A DNA stretch of 38,920 nt from Candidatus Marinimicrobia bacterium CG08_land_8_20_14_0_20_45_22 (GTDB lineage: Bacteria > Fidelibacterota > UBA2242). The translations under genes were made by a program, and so were the position numbers. The stretch lies in contig PEYN01000073.1 in assembly GCA_002774355.1 (NCBI GenBank), forward strand, positions 1 to 38,920, given 5' to 3'. This document shows, piece after piece, positions 1-9,428 of this stretch. The notes under the pieces are model-generated. The model was not told the origin of the DNA. It did no database searches and was given only the letters and a program-made list of their open reading frames with translations. The first letter of the stretch is position 1; each line of letters opens with the position of its first letter.

Positions 1-648
1 TTTGATCGCTTTCAGCAATGTGTCGTTCACGACGTCGTTAAAACGTTCCACCAGCGTCAATAAAATATCATCGGCGATTTCTGAGTTGCTGAAGTCATAA
101 GTATCTGGAAAAAGGTAACCTTCGAGACTCGGCGCGTGAACATTCATATCTTTTGTAAAAGCCGCGTCGTTTACTTTTCGCATAAATTCGAGCGAATCCA
201 GACCAATCTGCCGATTTAACAATGCCGCGATATTTCTCGCCTGATATCCTTCCGGAATCGTGATTCGGACGGTTTGAATAGTGTTATCGGACAACGTTCT
301 AACCAAACTGAGATACGTTCGATTATCAGAGAAGCGATACCGCCCTGCACGTAGAGATTTGCTTCGAAACATCAATTTGGCGGCGAGAATAAAACCTCGC
401 GGATAGTCGATAATCCGCTTCTCGGCAAGCAAATTCGCGATTCCGGAAAGACTTGTTCCCTTTGGAATCGTGATGACCTTCCGGGCATTTTCCGTGTAAA
501 CAGGCAAATTGAGAACGGTAAAACCGGCGGCAAGTAGCATGACAAGCACGATCGCAATAACCGATAATATTGCCTTATTTTGGGTGGTTTGGCGTTTAAA
601 CAATTTACGTTTCAGCTGTTTTCTTAAAGCAGTCAAATTATGATTCAT
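1..648 (-). CDS. mltG: Endolytic transglycosylase MltG, C-terminus beyond the left edge
   Basis: An open frame of 216 codons starts at 648 and runs off the left edge, so the catalytic C-terminal part is not visible. The protein opens with a basic cytoplasmic stretch, then one membrane segment (about residues 27-45), then a LysM-like extracellular region. In it can be seen the family features IPKGTSLSGIANLL, ITIPEGYQARNIAALL and the segment SLEGYLFPDTYDF. MltG cleaves nascent peptidoglycan strands at the inner membrane and so sets glycan length. The ATG lies 12 bases after the stop of the M50 protease gene, without a clear Shine-Dalgarno sequence, so the two are probably co-transcribed. Family assignment is firm; completeness cannot be judged. 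Confidence 0.9.
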   Translation of the reverse strand, partial: MNHNLTALRKQLKRKLFKRQTTQNKAILSVIAIVLVMLLAAGFTVLNLPVYTENARKVITIPKGTSLSGIANLLAEKRIIDYPRGFILAAKLMFRSKSLRAGRYRFSDNRTYLSLVRTLSDNTIQTVRITIPEGYQARNIAALLNRQIGLDSLEFMRKVNDAAFTKDMNVHAPSLEGYLFPDTYDFSNSEIADDILLTLVERFNDVVNDTLLKAIK

Positions 649-660
649 ATTTACGGGGAT

Positions 661-1707
661 TTAAGTCCGAAAAGGCATTGGAATAAATGTAAGAATAAAA
701 ATTGCTAATGCAATAATACCAATGGTGATTTCACGACGGGAAAGCGGCGTATGATCGTCAATTATCGGCGGGTGCTTGACGCGAATGAGAAAAAAGACGA
801 GCGCCGCCCAAACGATCCAGTTGGCAGAAAAAATTCCCAGAATCAATATAGCGACAAGCGAACCGTACGCAACTTTTGGATACCAATCACCCAAAAGCGC
901 AAAGGCGATATGACCGCCATCCAATTGTCCGATTGGCAACAAATTCAGCATTGTGACAAGCATTCCGATCCAAGCCGCGAAGGCGACCGGATGCAACATG
1001 ATATCTTGCACTTCGGTCAATCCGGGATAGAGAATAGCCGTGGCAATTTTCATTAAAAGAGAATCACCCAGTTGAATGCCGCCAGCGTTAGCAATGTTGG
1101 TCACAGTCGAAAGTGACAATCCGATGAACAAAGCCGGTAGTGCAACAATAAATCCCGCAAACGGACCAGAGGCGCCGATTTCGACTAACGCCAGTCGATT
1201 TCGGACCGGCGAACGCATTTTGATAAACGCGCCGAACGTTCCGATGAGTGTTGGCGCCGGAATGAAATAAGGCAATGTCGCATCGACGTGATGTTTCTTC
1301 GCAGTTAAAAAATGTCCCATCTCATGTACGCCGAGGATCAGCATCAACGTCACGGAAAAAGGAATCCCTTTCCAAATCTGAGTAAAATTCTTGAACGGAC
1401 TGACGCCTTCCATCATTGCGCCAGCGAGAATTGTCGTGACAATTGTCGCCAGAAACAAGGTCAAATGAATCGAAGGTCTTTTAGCCGATTTGATGACCGG
1501 TCTAACGATAAAAACATCGATACCGTCCGACGATTTTCTTTGTATGGAACGAACAAGACGTCTCGATCGTCTTCTTGCTTCTCTCAGTGTGACGCCGGAA
1601 AAGAGGAACCCTTCTATTAACAAGGTTTTGCCTTGGTCGCGAGCCCGGATGATTTGCATCCACTGTCCAAGGTGGAAAATTATTTCCTGTCGTTTATTTT
1701 CGTCCAT
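661..1707 (-). CDS. Site-2 protease family (M50) membrane metalloprotease
   Basis: This 348-residue multi-pass membrane protein has the zinc motif HEMGH at 128-132 within a hydrophobic helix, and a second metal-binding segment QLDGGH at 261-266 inside a later helix. These are the paired motifs of site-2 proteases. The first 80 residues are a soluble, basic cytoplasmic region, and PDZ domains are absent. This matches the simpler bacterial and plastid EGY-like group rather than RseP. Such proteins cleave substrates within the membrane; the substrate here is unknown. The start at 1707 is preceded by AGGA at good spacing. It is followed 12 bases later by mltG, suggesting an envelope-related pair. 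Confidence 0.85.
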   Translation of the reverse strand: MDENKRQEIIFHLGQWMQIIRARDQGKTLLIEGFLFSGVTLREARRRSRRLVRSIQRKSSDGIDVFIVRPVIKSAKRPSIHLTLFLATIVTTILAGAMMEGVSPFKNFTQIWKGIPFSVTLMLILGVHEMGHFLTAKKHHVDATLPYFIPAPTLIGTFGAFIKMRSPVRNRLALVEIGASGPFAGFIVALPALFIGLSLSTVTNIANAGGIQLGDSLLMKIATAILYPGLTEVQDIMLHPVAFAAWIGMLVTMLNLLPIGQLDGGHIAFALLGDWYPKVAYGSLVAILILGIFSANWIVWAALVFFLIRVKHPPIIDDHTPLSRREITIGIIALAIFILTFIPMPFRT

Positions 1708-1840
1708 ACATCCTGTTATGTACCAATCATCAAATTGACTTTGGAAACTTACAATTCAAAGGACAGGAAATCAAAGGTAAAATATTCGAATTCTTCTGTT
1801 GCTACAATAGTCGGGGTTTTCGGCGACTATCTGAACGAAT

Positions 1841-1865
1841 AAGAGCCGATCAGTGACCGGCTCTT
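1841..1865. terminator. Hairpin between Spy-like and M50 protease genes
   Basis: An 8-bp perfect stem (AAGAGCCG with CGGCTCTT) closes a 9-base loop. On the minus strand it lies downstream of the Spy-like gene, where it would act as terminator, though its U-tract (CTTATTC) is weak. The better T-run is on the plus side, where no gene precedes it. The rest of 1708-1939 shows no gene. Confidence 0.5.
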
Positions 1866-1939
1866 TTAATATTATCGAGAGGCAAATGGAAGTTTAGTTT
1901 TTCTTCAATCCCTCAGACTTCACAACTGGACATTCACTC

Positions 1940-2458
1940 CTAATCACATCTTTTCTTATCGAAACCTTTACCTTCCACATTATCTTTTCTGTCATGCATG
2001 GGACGATCTTCCCTGTCAAACGGTTTTCTCCTCATCGGCGGTCTCATTTCACCTTTCATGCCACCTCCTTTGTGTCCCATGTGTTTGATAAAAATCTTCT
2101 TCTGATCGGGCGTCAATTTATCCATGACAGCGAACTGATGGTCAACGTGCAATTGATCGACTTTCAGCTCAATTTTGCTGATTTTGTCCAATTGAGTCTT
2201 GATTTTTTCTTTGGCAGGATTGTCATCTTTATAGAGTTTTAAAAGATCGAGATTCTCTCTCTTGAGTTCGGCTCTGATCGTGACCATTTCTTTTTGCTGA
2301 TCGATCCTGAGTTTTTCGATGTCGCTCTTTTGTTGATCGGTGAGTTTTAATTCAGCCAACGCTCCGCCATTTTTATGGTAACTGCCTTGAGCGAACGAAA
2401 ACGATGCGAAGATCGCTATGACAAACAGAAGCATTCCAATTTTACCCATGACTTTCAT
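1940..2458 (-). CDS. Spy/CpxP-like periplasmic protein
   Basis: The product is a 172-residue secreted protein with a clear signal peptide (MKVMGKIGMLLFVIAIFASF, ending near AQG). It then has a helical body with the two LTxxQ-type motifs typical of the Spy/CpxP family: LTDQQKSDIEKL and LTPDQKKIFIKH. The tail is very basic and rich in H, R, M and D, possibly metal-binding. Family members are ATP-independent periplasmic chaperones or stress sensors. An in-frame ATG 66 bases upstream would give a longer protein, but the chosen ATG at 2458 has AAAGGA six bases before it and puts the signal peptide at the N-terminus. It is a stand-alone gene followed by the hairpin at 1841-1865. Confidence 0.75.
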   Translation of the reverse strand: MKVMGKIGMLLFVIAIFASFSFAQGSYHKNGGALAELKLTDQQKSDIEKLRIDQQKEMVTIRAELKRENLDLLKLYKDDNPAKEKIKTQLDKISKIELKVDQLHVDHQFAVMDKLTPDQKKIFIKHMGHKGGGMKGEMRPPMRRKPFDREDRPMHDRKDNVEGKGFDKKRCD

Positions 2459-2586
2459 ACAATTTCCTTTCATTCGATATTCAGCGAGGGTGTCGCCTTT
2501 TTTGAAGTTATGTTCAATTTTCAAAACACATGCATTTAGACGCCAGAAAATGATGAAAGGTTAACTTTGAAAAAAATTTGCCGATT

Positions 2587-5325
2587 TTACCGAAGGACAA
2601 TGAATTTTCGCCGGATCATGTCAGTTCCTTGCTTAAGGAACAGGAAATAAATCCCGGAGGAGACGCATTTGCCCAAATGGTCTTTTCCATCCCAATATGT
2701 CACATTCAACCCAACGTTGCTGGAAGAAAACGGAAACGCTCGAATTTCATATCCCCTGATGTCGAAAATCTTCAACTCCGCAGGATGATCGTTCGGCAAC
2801 CGAATAGGAATAGCTAATTGACTATTTCTTGAAATGATAAACGGATTGGGCATCGGCGATAAAATGGTCAATTTTCCAAGCTTCGTATGCAGATCACCTG
2901 AATATGTCAAATTCATATTGAGCGTATCAACACCGTCAAAAAAACCAAACGGTAAAATCCGATCGCTCAGCGCTTCCCGATCGAGAAAAACCTCGACAGA
3001 AACTGTATCGTTTTTCCCAACAACACCAGACGCGGGTGAAAAGTACAAAACAGGCGACTGCGAGGTAAATTTATACTCCGACTCGCCAATTCCGATATTA
3101 AAAAGAGTCATCTGTAGACGACCGATCTGATTTGAAAAATCCGTAGCGGCTGGAATTACGACAGCCTGTGATTTTTCATAATTACGTTGAAGAACAGATA
3201 AGAATAGCGTATCCGAACCGCCATTTGATTGAATCGGAATAGTGAATTCGTTAATACCGGTCGGCAAAATATTTCGATCGATGCTTATATCGACCGATTG
3301 ACAGGAAGTCGTCACGACACCTTCATCCGGTTCGACGGTAAGCCATGTTGGCACATCGGCGGCGATTTCCCATTCCAAAGCCTGTGTTCCACCGTTTCGC
3401 ACTGTGAAACTGCCCGAATAATCATTTTGCCACAAATAAAGTGAATCCGGCTCAATTGAAATTTCCGGCGGTAAATTCAATGGTTCACTGACTATCGCTC
3501 GGATATGCCAGTCACCTGTCAGCAATTCACTACCGACGGAATAATTTGCCAAACTGATAAAAACACCACCGGATTCTTTTAAAAGTGCTCTGCCGGTTCC
3601 ATCTTTCGTGTGACTGTATCCCAGCGCTTGTTCGGCATCAGAACTGGAAACGGAAAGAATAAATTTTGTCGAGTCTTCAGGAAATTCCACATCACCGAAA
3701 TCGAACCGTGTCCATGATTCAGCGTAGGGTGTAAGATTCTTCCATTCGGCAAGATAAGAAGATGACGCCGATGTATAAAGTCGGATGGTGATGGGCGATT
3801 CGCTATCGCAATGAACTTTAATTCCTTTGAGTTTGCCACCAGCTGAAGGCATCACAAACCGCTCGGCGGCTTCCGCTCCATTCAATATTATATAAAAACT
3901 TGTCGAATCGCCGTCAAATGCGATTTCCGTTTCGGTCGTTCCGCCAATTCCATCTGCGGAAAAGTTGAATGTGATCGGATCGTCCTGCGCCAGAAGCGAT
4001 GTCGAAAACGGAATGAATGAGATTTTTTCATAACCGTATCCGAAATCCGGGTCGGAATACTGGAAATCCGTACCATTCAGATCGATGATTTCGATGTCCG
4101 GAACGACGGTATGTTTAACAACGGCCATATGAAGTTGATCGTCGGAACTGTGCGTCATGTTGAACTGGATATCCTTGCCGGAATAAAATTGAACATATTC
4201 GGCTGCACCTGAATGAAGATTTTCAGTAATGATTTCCCCTTCCGTAAAATTAGAACTAAAGTAACCGGATGTGACCGTTGGAATTTCAACGCCATATCCG
4301 TATCGACCGTCATCGATAGAACTATCATTCAGCAGGTTGGCAAGGTACCAATCTGTCAGCAAATCCTCGCTTGTCATCGACGGATAACCGTGCATATGAA
4401 GATAGTATAAATAACTGTCGAGCGAACGCCGTGTCCCGTCACGCGTCACTTCACCGATCATTTCCATACCAAACCGGCGGTACATGTAAAATGACCAGAG
4501 TGCGACTTTGGAATAATCGGTGATCGAATCATCAAAATTATTCAACGGTCGATCGGTATCGCTTAAAAAATGTGCAAATGAACGTGATGGAAAACCGAGA
4601 AGCCTTGGAGCCAATTCCGAAAATCCTTCATTCAGCCAGGTTGATTCATTCGAATCGTACCGGAAATGGATGAGATGCTGTAACTCATGCGCCACAGTGT
4701 TGAGCGTCGAGTTTTCGCCCGCGTTCGCCGGATTCGTGTCGATATAAATCATATCGCCGCGGTTGCCTTTCCCGGAGCCGGAATTGATCTGATCCAGCGG
4801 ATCGAAATAACCGGCGACGTAAGTTTCCGATACACCTTCTTTGTAATCGTCACGAATATCTATCAAGAGAATGAAAAGCCGCCCGTTTTGATCGATATCC
4901 GGCGTCTGTCCAAAAATTGCAGTCTCGTTCGGTAAAATACCCAACTCGGGGTGAATGCTCCCGATTGGTGTTTGAAACAACATCGCGTTGACGACCTTTT
5001 GGACGTCGGCGTCAGTCACGTGACCGTTATCATATTCGTTCGTTTCGACATAAACCGTCATGCCGGAACCAACATACTTTTTGTAAAATGCAATTTCAAT
5101 GAGATTGACAGACGATGCAAAGATATTTTCCCGGATAAAAAATGTCGTGTCGCCGGACGCCGGTTTTTGTAAAGATTTAATTGATCGAACCGTCGGAATG
5201 CAATCCCAATGTTGCGCTGGACCCGGCATTGGAACCGCTCTCTTCACCGGTTGAAAGGATTGGGCGTTCAAGATAATAGTAAAAATCCAGAACGCAGTAA
5301 AAAGATGCGATAATTTTCGGATCAT
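2587..5325 (-). CDS. Secreted M30-like zinc metalloprotease with BACON-like domain and C-terminal sorting domain
   Basis: This is a 912-residue exported protein. A signal peptide covers residues 1-22. The protease domain has HELQH at 213-217 followed by WLNEGFSE at 230-237, in which the downstream glutamate would be the third zinc ligand; this arrangement resembles peptidase family M30 (hyicolysin-like). A region near 665-760 with NGGTQALEW and SNGGSDTLFLSV resembles a BACON/Ig-like domain. The last 90 residues have the layout of a FlgD-Ig or type IX secretion sorting domain: PMPNPF, LKIFDIRGYEIR, YWDGKDHLG, SSGIYF, RRKFIVLR. Its ATG overlaps the gpsA stop by four bases (ATGA), so the two are translationally coupled. 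Likely function is degradation of extracellular protein; the substrate is unknown. Confidence 0.8.
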   Translation of the reverse strand: MIRKLSHLFTAFWIFTIILNAQSFQPVKRAVPMPGPAQHWDCIPTVRSIKSLQKPASGDTTFFIRENIFASSVNLIEIAFYKKYVGSGMTVYVETNEYDNGHVTDADVQKVVNAMLFQTPIGSIHPELGILPNETAIFGQTPDIDQNGRLFILLIDIRDDYKEGVSETYVAGYFDPLDQINSGSGKGNRGDMIYIDTNPANAGENSTLNTVAHELQHLIHFRYDSNESTWLNEGFSELAPRLLGFPSRSFAHFLSDTDRPLNNFDDSITDYSKVALWSFYMYRRFGMEMIGEVTRDGTRRSLDSYLYYLHMHGYPSMTSEDLLTDWYLANLLNDSSIDDGRYGYGVEIPTVTSGYFSSNFTEGEIITENLHSGAAEYVQFYSGKDIQFNMTHSSDDQLHMAVVKHTVVPDIEIIDLNGTDFQYSDPDFGYGYEKISFIPFSTSLLAQDDPITFNFSADGIGGTTETEIAFDGDSTSFYIILNGAEAAERFVMPSAGGKLKGIKVHCDSESPITIRLYTSASSSYLAEWKNLTPYAESWTRFDFGDVEFPEDSTKFILSVSSSDAEQALGYSHTKDGTGRALLKESGGVFISLANYSVGSELLTGDWHIRAIVSEPLNLPPEISIEPDSLYLWQNDYSGSFTVRNGGTQALEWEIAADVPTWLTVEPDEGVVTTSCQSVDISIDRNILPTGINEFTIPIQSNGGSDTLFLSVLQRNYEKSQAVVIPAATDFSNQIGRLQMTLFNIGIGESEYKFTSQSPVLYFSPASGVVGKNDTVSVEVFLDREALSDRILPFGFFDGVDTLNMNLTYSGDLHTKLGKLTILSPMPNPFIISRNSQLAIPIRLPNDHPAELKIFDIRGYEIRAFPFSSSNVGLNVTYWDGKDHLGKCVSSGIYFLFLKQGTDMIRRKFIVLR

Positions 5326-6353
5326 TTTTTCGGGATTGAGTGCCGTTCCATTACCGGATCGCGATTCATGAGGTGATGAACGGCAAGGTGCGGATCTTTA
5401 TTCTCAAACAGCACCTTGTAAATTTCTTCGGAGATTGGCATGACAGCGCCATATTTTGAAACCATTTCGTGAACCGTTTGGCAAGTTTCAACGCCTTCGG
5501 CCACCATTGTCATTCCGGCAAGAATATCCTTGAGTTTTCGGCCTTTGCCGATCTCTTCACCAACATATCGGTTTCGGCTGTGTTTGCTTCCACAGGTGAC
5601 AATCAGATCACCAACGCCACTCAATCCGGCGAATGTTTCTTCCTTTCCGCCAAGCATCATGCCGATGCGTGTAATTTCAAGCAAACCGCGTGTGATCAAT
5701 GCGGCTTTGGAATTGTCACCGAGATTCATTCCATCACAAATCCCCGAAGCGATGGCGATGATGTTTTTAATCGCGCCACCAACTTCAACACCAACGATAT
5801 CCGAATTGGTATAAACACGAAAATAGGACGACATAAATAATTTTTGCACCGCCTGCGCTGACTCTGGCGATGTCGAAGCCGCGACGACTGCTGTTGGGAC
5901 TTCGCGGGAAACTTCCTCCGCGTGGCTCGGTCCGTGAAGCGTAACGATCTTGTCCGTGGGATGATCCAAAACCTCGCGAATGACTTCGCTCATCCGTTTC
6001 AATGTTCCGCGCTCGATGCCCTTGGAAAGGTTGATGATGATAACGTCTTTTAATACTTTTCCTCTCATTTTTTCAAGTAGAGAACGAACCGTCTGGGACG
6101 GAACGGCAATAATAATGAAAGAAACGTTTTGAATAACTTCATCCAACTGATTAGAAATCGGAATTTCACTCGGAATCGGGATACCTTCGAGAAGTGGATT
6201 CTTTCGCGTGCGGTTCATTAGAGTGACATTTTCAGAGAAATATTCCCACAATCGGACGATATGTTTGCGGTTATAAAGATGGATTGCAACCGTTGTTCCC
6301 CAACTTCCGGCGCCAAGAACTGCTACTGATTTCGATTTCAATCTAAATGGCAT
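5322..6353 (-). CDS. gpsA: Glycerol-3-phosphate dehydrogenase [NAD(P)+]
   Basis: GpsA reduces dihydroxyacetone phosphate to sn-glycerol 3-phosphate, the backbone of phospholipids, in the cytoplasm. The 343-residue length is usual for the family. The N-terminal Rossmann motif VLGAGSWGTTVAIHL is at 12-26. Further family marks are LSKGIERGTL, LHGPSHAEEV, the catalytic-lysine region VGGAIKNIIAIASGICDG, and LSGVGDLIVTC. It sits 19 bases downstream of purM and overlaps the following protease gene by four bases, in the run acyl-CoA ligase-purM-gpsA-protease. The pairing with an acyl-CoA ligase fits lipid metabolism. Confidence is high. Confidence 0.96.
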   Translation of the reverse strand: MPFRLKSKSVAVLGAGSWGTTVAIHLYNRKHIVRLWEYFSENVTLMNRTRKNPLLEGIPIPSEIPISNQLDEVIQNVSFIIIAVPSQTVRSLLEKMRGKVLKDVIIINLSKGIERGTLKRMSEVIREVLDHPTDKIVTLHGPSHAEEVSREVPTAVVAASTSPESAQAVQKLFMSSYFRVYTNSDIVGVEVGGAIKNIIAIASGICDGMNLGDNSKAALITRGLLEITRIGMMLGGKEETFAGLSGVGDLIVTCGSKHSRNRYVGEEIGKGRKLKDILAGMTMVAEGVETCQTVHEMVSKYGAVMPISEEIYKVLFENKDPHLAVHHLMNRDPVMERHSIPKK

Positions 6354-6372
6354 GATTTCATTCTCATTTTTT

Positions 6373-7371
6373 TTATTTTTCGATCACCTCGCCGACAAGA
6401 GTGACAGATTCTCCAGAAGCGTTCAGGTTTTCTGTAATGGAATCCGCCGAACCGCGATCTACAATTAAAATCATCCCGATACCGAGGTTGAAAACCTTCC
6501 GCATTTCTTCCGTCTCGATCTCACCCGCATCCTGAATCAGTTGAAATATCGGTAGCCAGTCCCATGCTTTCCAGTTGATCTTGAGCCGCAAATCTTCCGG
6601 AAGCACCCGCGATGTGTTGCCGACAATTCCGCCGCCTGTGATGTGACTGATTGCATGAAGTCCCGCATTTTGAAGAAGCGATCTAACTGGTTTCAGATAA
6701 GAACGATGAATCCGGAGAAGCGCGTCGCCGACAGTTGTCCCCAAAGAAGTGACGAACTCGTCGATTCGGTATTTTTCAAGTAGCACTTTCCGCGCCAGCG
6801 AAAACCCATTGGTGTGTAAACCCATCGACGGTAAACCCAGAAGCAGATCGCCTTTTTTTACTCTACCTGTCATCAAATTCTGCCGATCAACAACACCAAC
6901 AATTGTTCCAACGAGGTCGTAATCCTTGACCTGATAAATTCCGGGCATTTCCGCCATCTCGCCTCCGATGAGCGAACATTCGTTTTCCCGGCAGGCTTTT
7001 GCCATTCCAGAAATAATTTCTTTAACGATCGACGGTTCTAATTTCCCCATTCCAATATAATCAAGAAAAAAGAGCGGTGTCGCGCCCGTCGTCAAAATAT
7101 CGTTCACGCAATGATTTACCAGACACTGCCCGATAGTATCGTGCCGATTCAGTATGTTGGCGATGATCAATTTCGTGCCGACACCATCGGTACTCGCGAC
7201 TAAAACGGGATGCTGATACGCGTCGGTTGGAAATTGAAAACAACCGCCGAATAATCCAATGTCGGTCAGAACGTTCGGTTGAAACGTGCCGCGAACGATT
7301 TCCTTGATTTGCGAGACCGCAGACGCACCAGCGGAAATGCTGACGCCCACTTGCTCATACGTTTGCTTCAC
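6373..7371 (-). CDS. purM: Phosphoribosylformylglycinamidine cyclo-ligase
   Basis: PurM (AIR synthetase) closes the imidazole ring in the fifth step of purine synthesis, using ATP. The 332-residue protein has the family segments STDGVGTKL, HCVNDILTTGATPLFFLDYI, GGEMAEMPG, GLHTNGFSLAR and ITGGGIVGN, so the nucleotide and substrate sites are present. The start is GTG, not ATG. It shares its first base with the last base of the TAG stop of the upstream acyl-CoA ligase gene (TAGTG), which indicates translational coupling, and GGAAGGA lies just ahead of it. No other pur genes are in the window. Confidence 0.96.
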   Translation of the reverse strand: MKQTYEQVGVSISAGASAVSQIKEIVRGTFQPNVLTDIGLFGGCFQFPTDAYQHPVLVASTDGVGTKLIIANILNRHDTIGQCLVNHCVNDILTTGATPLFFLDYIGMGKLEPSIVKEIISGMAKACRENECSLIGGEMAEMPGIYQVKDYDLVGTIVGVVDRQNLMTGRVKKGDLLLGLPSMGLHTNGFSLARKVLLEKYRIDEFVTSLGTTVGDALLRIHRSYLKPVRSLLQNAGLHAISHITGGGIVGNTSRVLPEDLRLKINWKAWDWLPIFQLIQDAGEIETEEMRKVFNLGIGMILIVDRGSADSITENLNASGESVTLVGEVIEK

Positions 7372-9182
7372 TATCCTTCCGATTCCTGATACAAATGATC
7401 GATTAGTTCTGCGTAGCGTTTTTCAACGACATTTCGTTTGACTTTCAGAGACGGCGTCAACTCGCCGCTTTCAATCGTAAATTCATCCGGTAAAATGACG
7501 TATTTTCTCACTTTCTCGAATTGCGCAAATCCTTCCATTGACTCGCTGATGACACGGTCAAACAACTCTTTCACTTCCGGCAAACGAGTCAGTTCCGTGC
7601 GATCGCGGTACTGAAGGTTTTTCTCCTTCGCCCACGCTTCAAGGTTGGAAAATGCCGGAACGATCATCGCCGAAACGAACTTGCGTTTATCGCCGATGAC
7701 GACGATCTGCTCAATCCACTTGGATGTGGCGAGAACGTTTTCCATAGGTTGCGGCGCGACGTTTTTACCGCCGGACGTAACGAGGATGTTCTTTTTGCGG
7801 TCGGTGATACTTAAATATCCATCGCTATCTAAATTCCCTATATCGCCCGTATGGAACCAGCCATCATCGTCCATAACCTCTTTCGTGGCGGCTTCATCTT
7901 TGAAATATCCTCTCATTACATGCGGACCACGTGTGAGAATTTCACCGTCTGACGCAATTTTCACTTCGACATTCGGCAATATAACACCGACAGTGCCAAT
8001 CTTGTTTTTCTCTAACGGATTGATAGAGATGACCGGCGAAGTTTCGGAAAGCCCATATCCTTCGAGAATGAAGATTCCCGCTGAATTAAAAAATTCGGCG
8101 ATATCTTTGGCTAAGGGTGCTCCACCTGACACAAAAAAGCGTAGCTTTCCGCCAACTTTTTCTTTCAATTTTGAAAAAACCAACTGCTCCGCTACTTTCA
8201 ACCGCATTCCAAGCAACGCGCCAACCTTTCCGTTATTTTTACGAAGATCGACGACTTTTTTACCGGCTTTAATCGACGACCAGAAAAGGTTCCGTTTGAT
8301 GGATGATGCGACTGAAATATTATCGATGACTTTGGTATAGACTTTCTCGTAAAAACGGGGCACGGCGATCATCAATGTTGGATGCACTTCCGACATGTTT
8401 TCCGCTACTTTTTCGATGCTTTCGGCGTAGCAGATTTTCGCGCCAACCCATGTCGCCAGAAAGTGTCCCGCCATTCGTTCAAGAATATGACTAAGCGGTA
8501 AAAAAGATAAAAACACGTCCTCTTTATCCGCGCATAGAACTCTCAACGCTCCTTCTACATTCGAGGCAAGATTTCCATGCGTCAGCATCACGCCTTTGGG
8601 CTCGCCGGTCGTACCGGAAGTATAAATTAACGCCAAAAGATCATCCGGACCAATCGCCTGAACATCTTCCTTGAATTCTTCCGGATGCGATGAATTGTAA
8701 GATTCTCCAAGTTTAATCAAATCCTTCAGGGTCATCATTTTCGGGTGGTTCATCTGTGTGTCGTCGAGAACGATAACCATCTCAACATGTTTAATTTCAT
8801 CGATCATGGAGAGAGCTTTATCGGCTTGATCTTTATCTCCGCAAAATAAAAATCGTGATTCGGAATGCTGGACAATCCACTTCATTTGTTTAGCCGTCAG
8901 AGTCGGATAAATCGTGGTTAAAGCGCCGCGCGAGCACATCGTCGCGTAATCCGCCATCGCCCAAAGATGGGAGTTTCCCGAGACAATCCCTACGCGCTCG
9001 CCAGGTCGAATGCCGAGCAATTTAAGCCCACCAGCCATTTTTTCAACAATCTGCCGAACTTGAGCAAATGTCAATTCTTTCCAAACGCCTGATTCTTTGT
9101 AGCCGTAACAGGGTTTTGTCGCGTACCTGTCCGTGTTTATGATAAACATTTCCGCAATGGTTTGAAACGTAACAGCAGTCAT
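7371..9182 (-). CDS. Long-chain fatty-acid--CoA ligase (FadD15-like AMP-binding enzyme)
   Basis: The protein activates long-chain fatty acids to acyl-CoA through an acyl-adenylate. Its 603 residues carry the complete signature of the ANL superfamily: the P-loop-like YTSGTTGEPKGVMLTHGN, GYGLSETSPV, the hinge aspartate region GWFHTGDIGNLD, and DRKKNILVTSGGKNVAPQ near the C-terminal subdomain. Length and motif spelling match the long-chain (FadD15/ACSL) branch rather than short-chain synthetases. The start at 9182 has a strong GGGAGG five bases upstream. It is the first gene of the run leading through purM and gpsA. Confidence 0.92.
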   Translation of the reverse strand: MTAVTFQTIAEMFIINTDRYATKPCYGYKESGVWKELTFAQVRQIVEKMAGGLKLLGIRPGERVGIVSGNSHLWAMADYATMCSRGALTTIYPTLTAKQMKWIVQHSESRFLFCGDKDQADKALSMIDEIKHVEMVIVLDDTQMNHPKMMTLKDLIKLGESYNSSHPEEFKEDVQAIGPDDLLALIYTSGTTGEPKGVMLTHGNLASNVEGALRVLCADKEDVFLSFLPLSHILERMAGHFLATWVGAKICYAESIEKVAENMSEVHPTLMIAVPRFYEKVYTKVIDNISVASSIKRNLFWSSIKAGKKVVDLRKNNGKVGALLGMRLKVAEQLVFSKLKEKVGGKLRFFVSGGAPLAKDIAEFFNSAGIFILEGYGLSETSPVISINPLEKNKIGTVGVILPNVEVKIASDGEILTRGPHVMRGYFKDEAATKEVMDDDGWFHTGDIGNLDSDGYLSITDRKKNILVTSGGKNVAPQPMENVLATSKWIEQIVVIGDKRKFVSAMIVPAFSNLEAWAKEKNLQYRDRTELTRLPEVKELFDRVISESMEGFAQFEKVRKYVILPDEFTIESGELTPSLKVKRNVVEKRYAELIDHLYQESEG

Positions 9183-9256
9183 TTTTCCTCCCTTATTGTT
9201 AGATCGAGTTTTCCCTTGTTTTTATTTCCCAAAAACTTAACTTTATCACGCTTTTT

Positions 9257-9340
9257 GCCGAGGTGGTGAAATTGGTAGACGCAGCGGACTCAAAATCCGC
9301 CGGACTTCGGTCCATGGGGGTTCGATTCCCCCTCTCGGCA
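9257..9340 (+). tRNA. tRNA-Leu (anticodon CAA)
   Basis: This class II tRNA of 84 bases folds fully. The acceptor stem GCCGAGG pairs with TCTCGGC (one G-T wobble). The anticodon stem GCGGA/TCCGC has loop CTCAAAA, placing CAA at 9291-9293, which reads UUG. A long variable arm (CGGACTTCGGTCC) and T-arm GGGGG-TTCGATT-CCCCC are present. The discriminator base is A, as in leucine tRNAs. The 3' CCA is not encoded. It lies alone between genes on the opposite strand. Confidence 0.97.
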
Positions 9341-9428
9341 CAACCCGAATCCCAAGTAAAAACTATTCCCATTTTCGTCTGGTCCTTCGGATTCATACTA
9401 AAATGCGATTAAACGAATAAACGAAAAT

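Noticed and set aside
751-1738. Several plus-strand frames opposite the M50 protease gene
   Set aside because: They are shadows of the minus-strand gene, with no start signals or recognisable domains.
9199-9396. Minus-strand open frame of 65 codons
   Set aside because: It lies antisense across tRNA-Leu; the peptide NRTPMDRSPADFESAAS is the well-known translation of the tRNA complement, not a protein.
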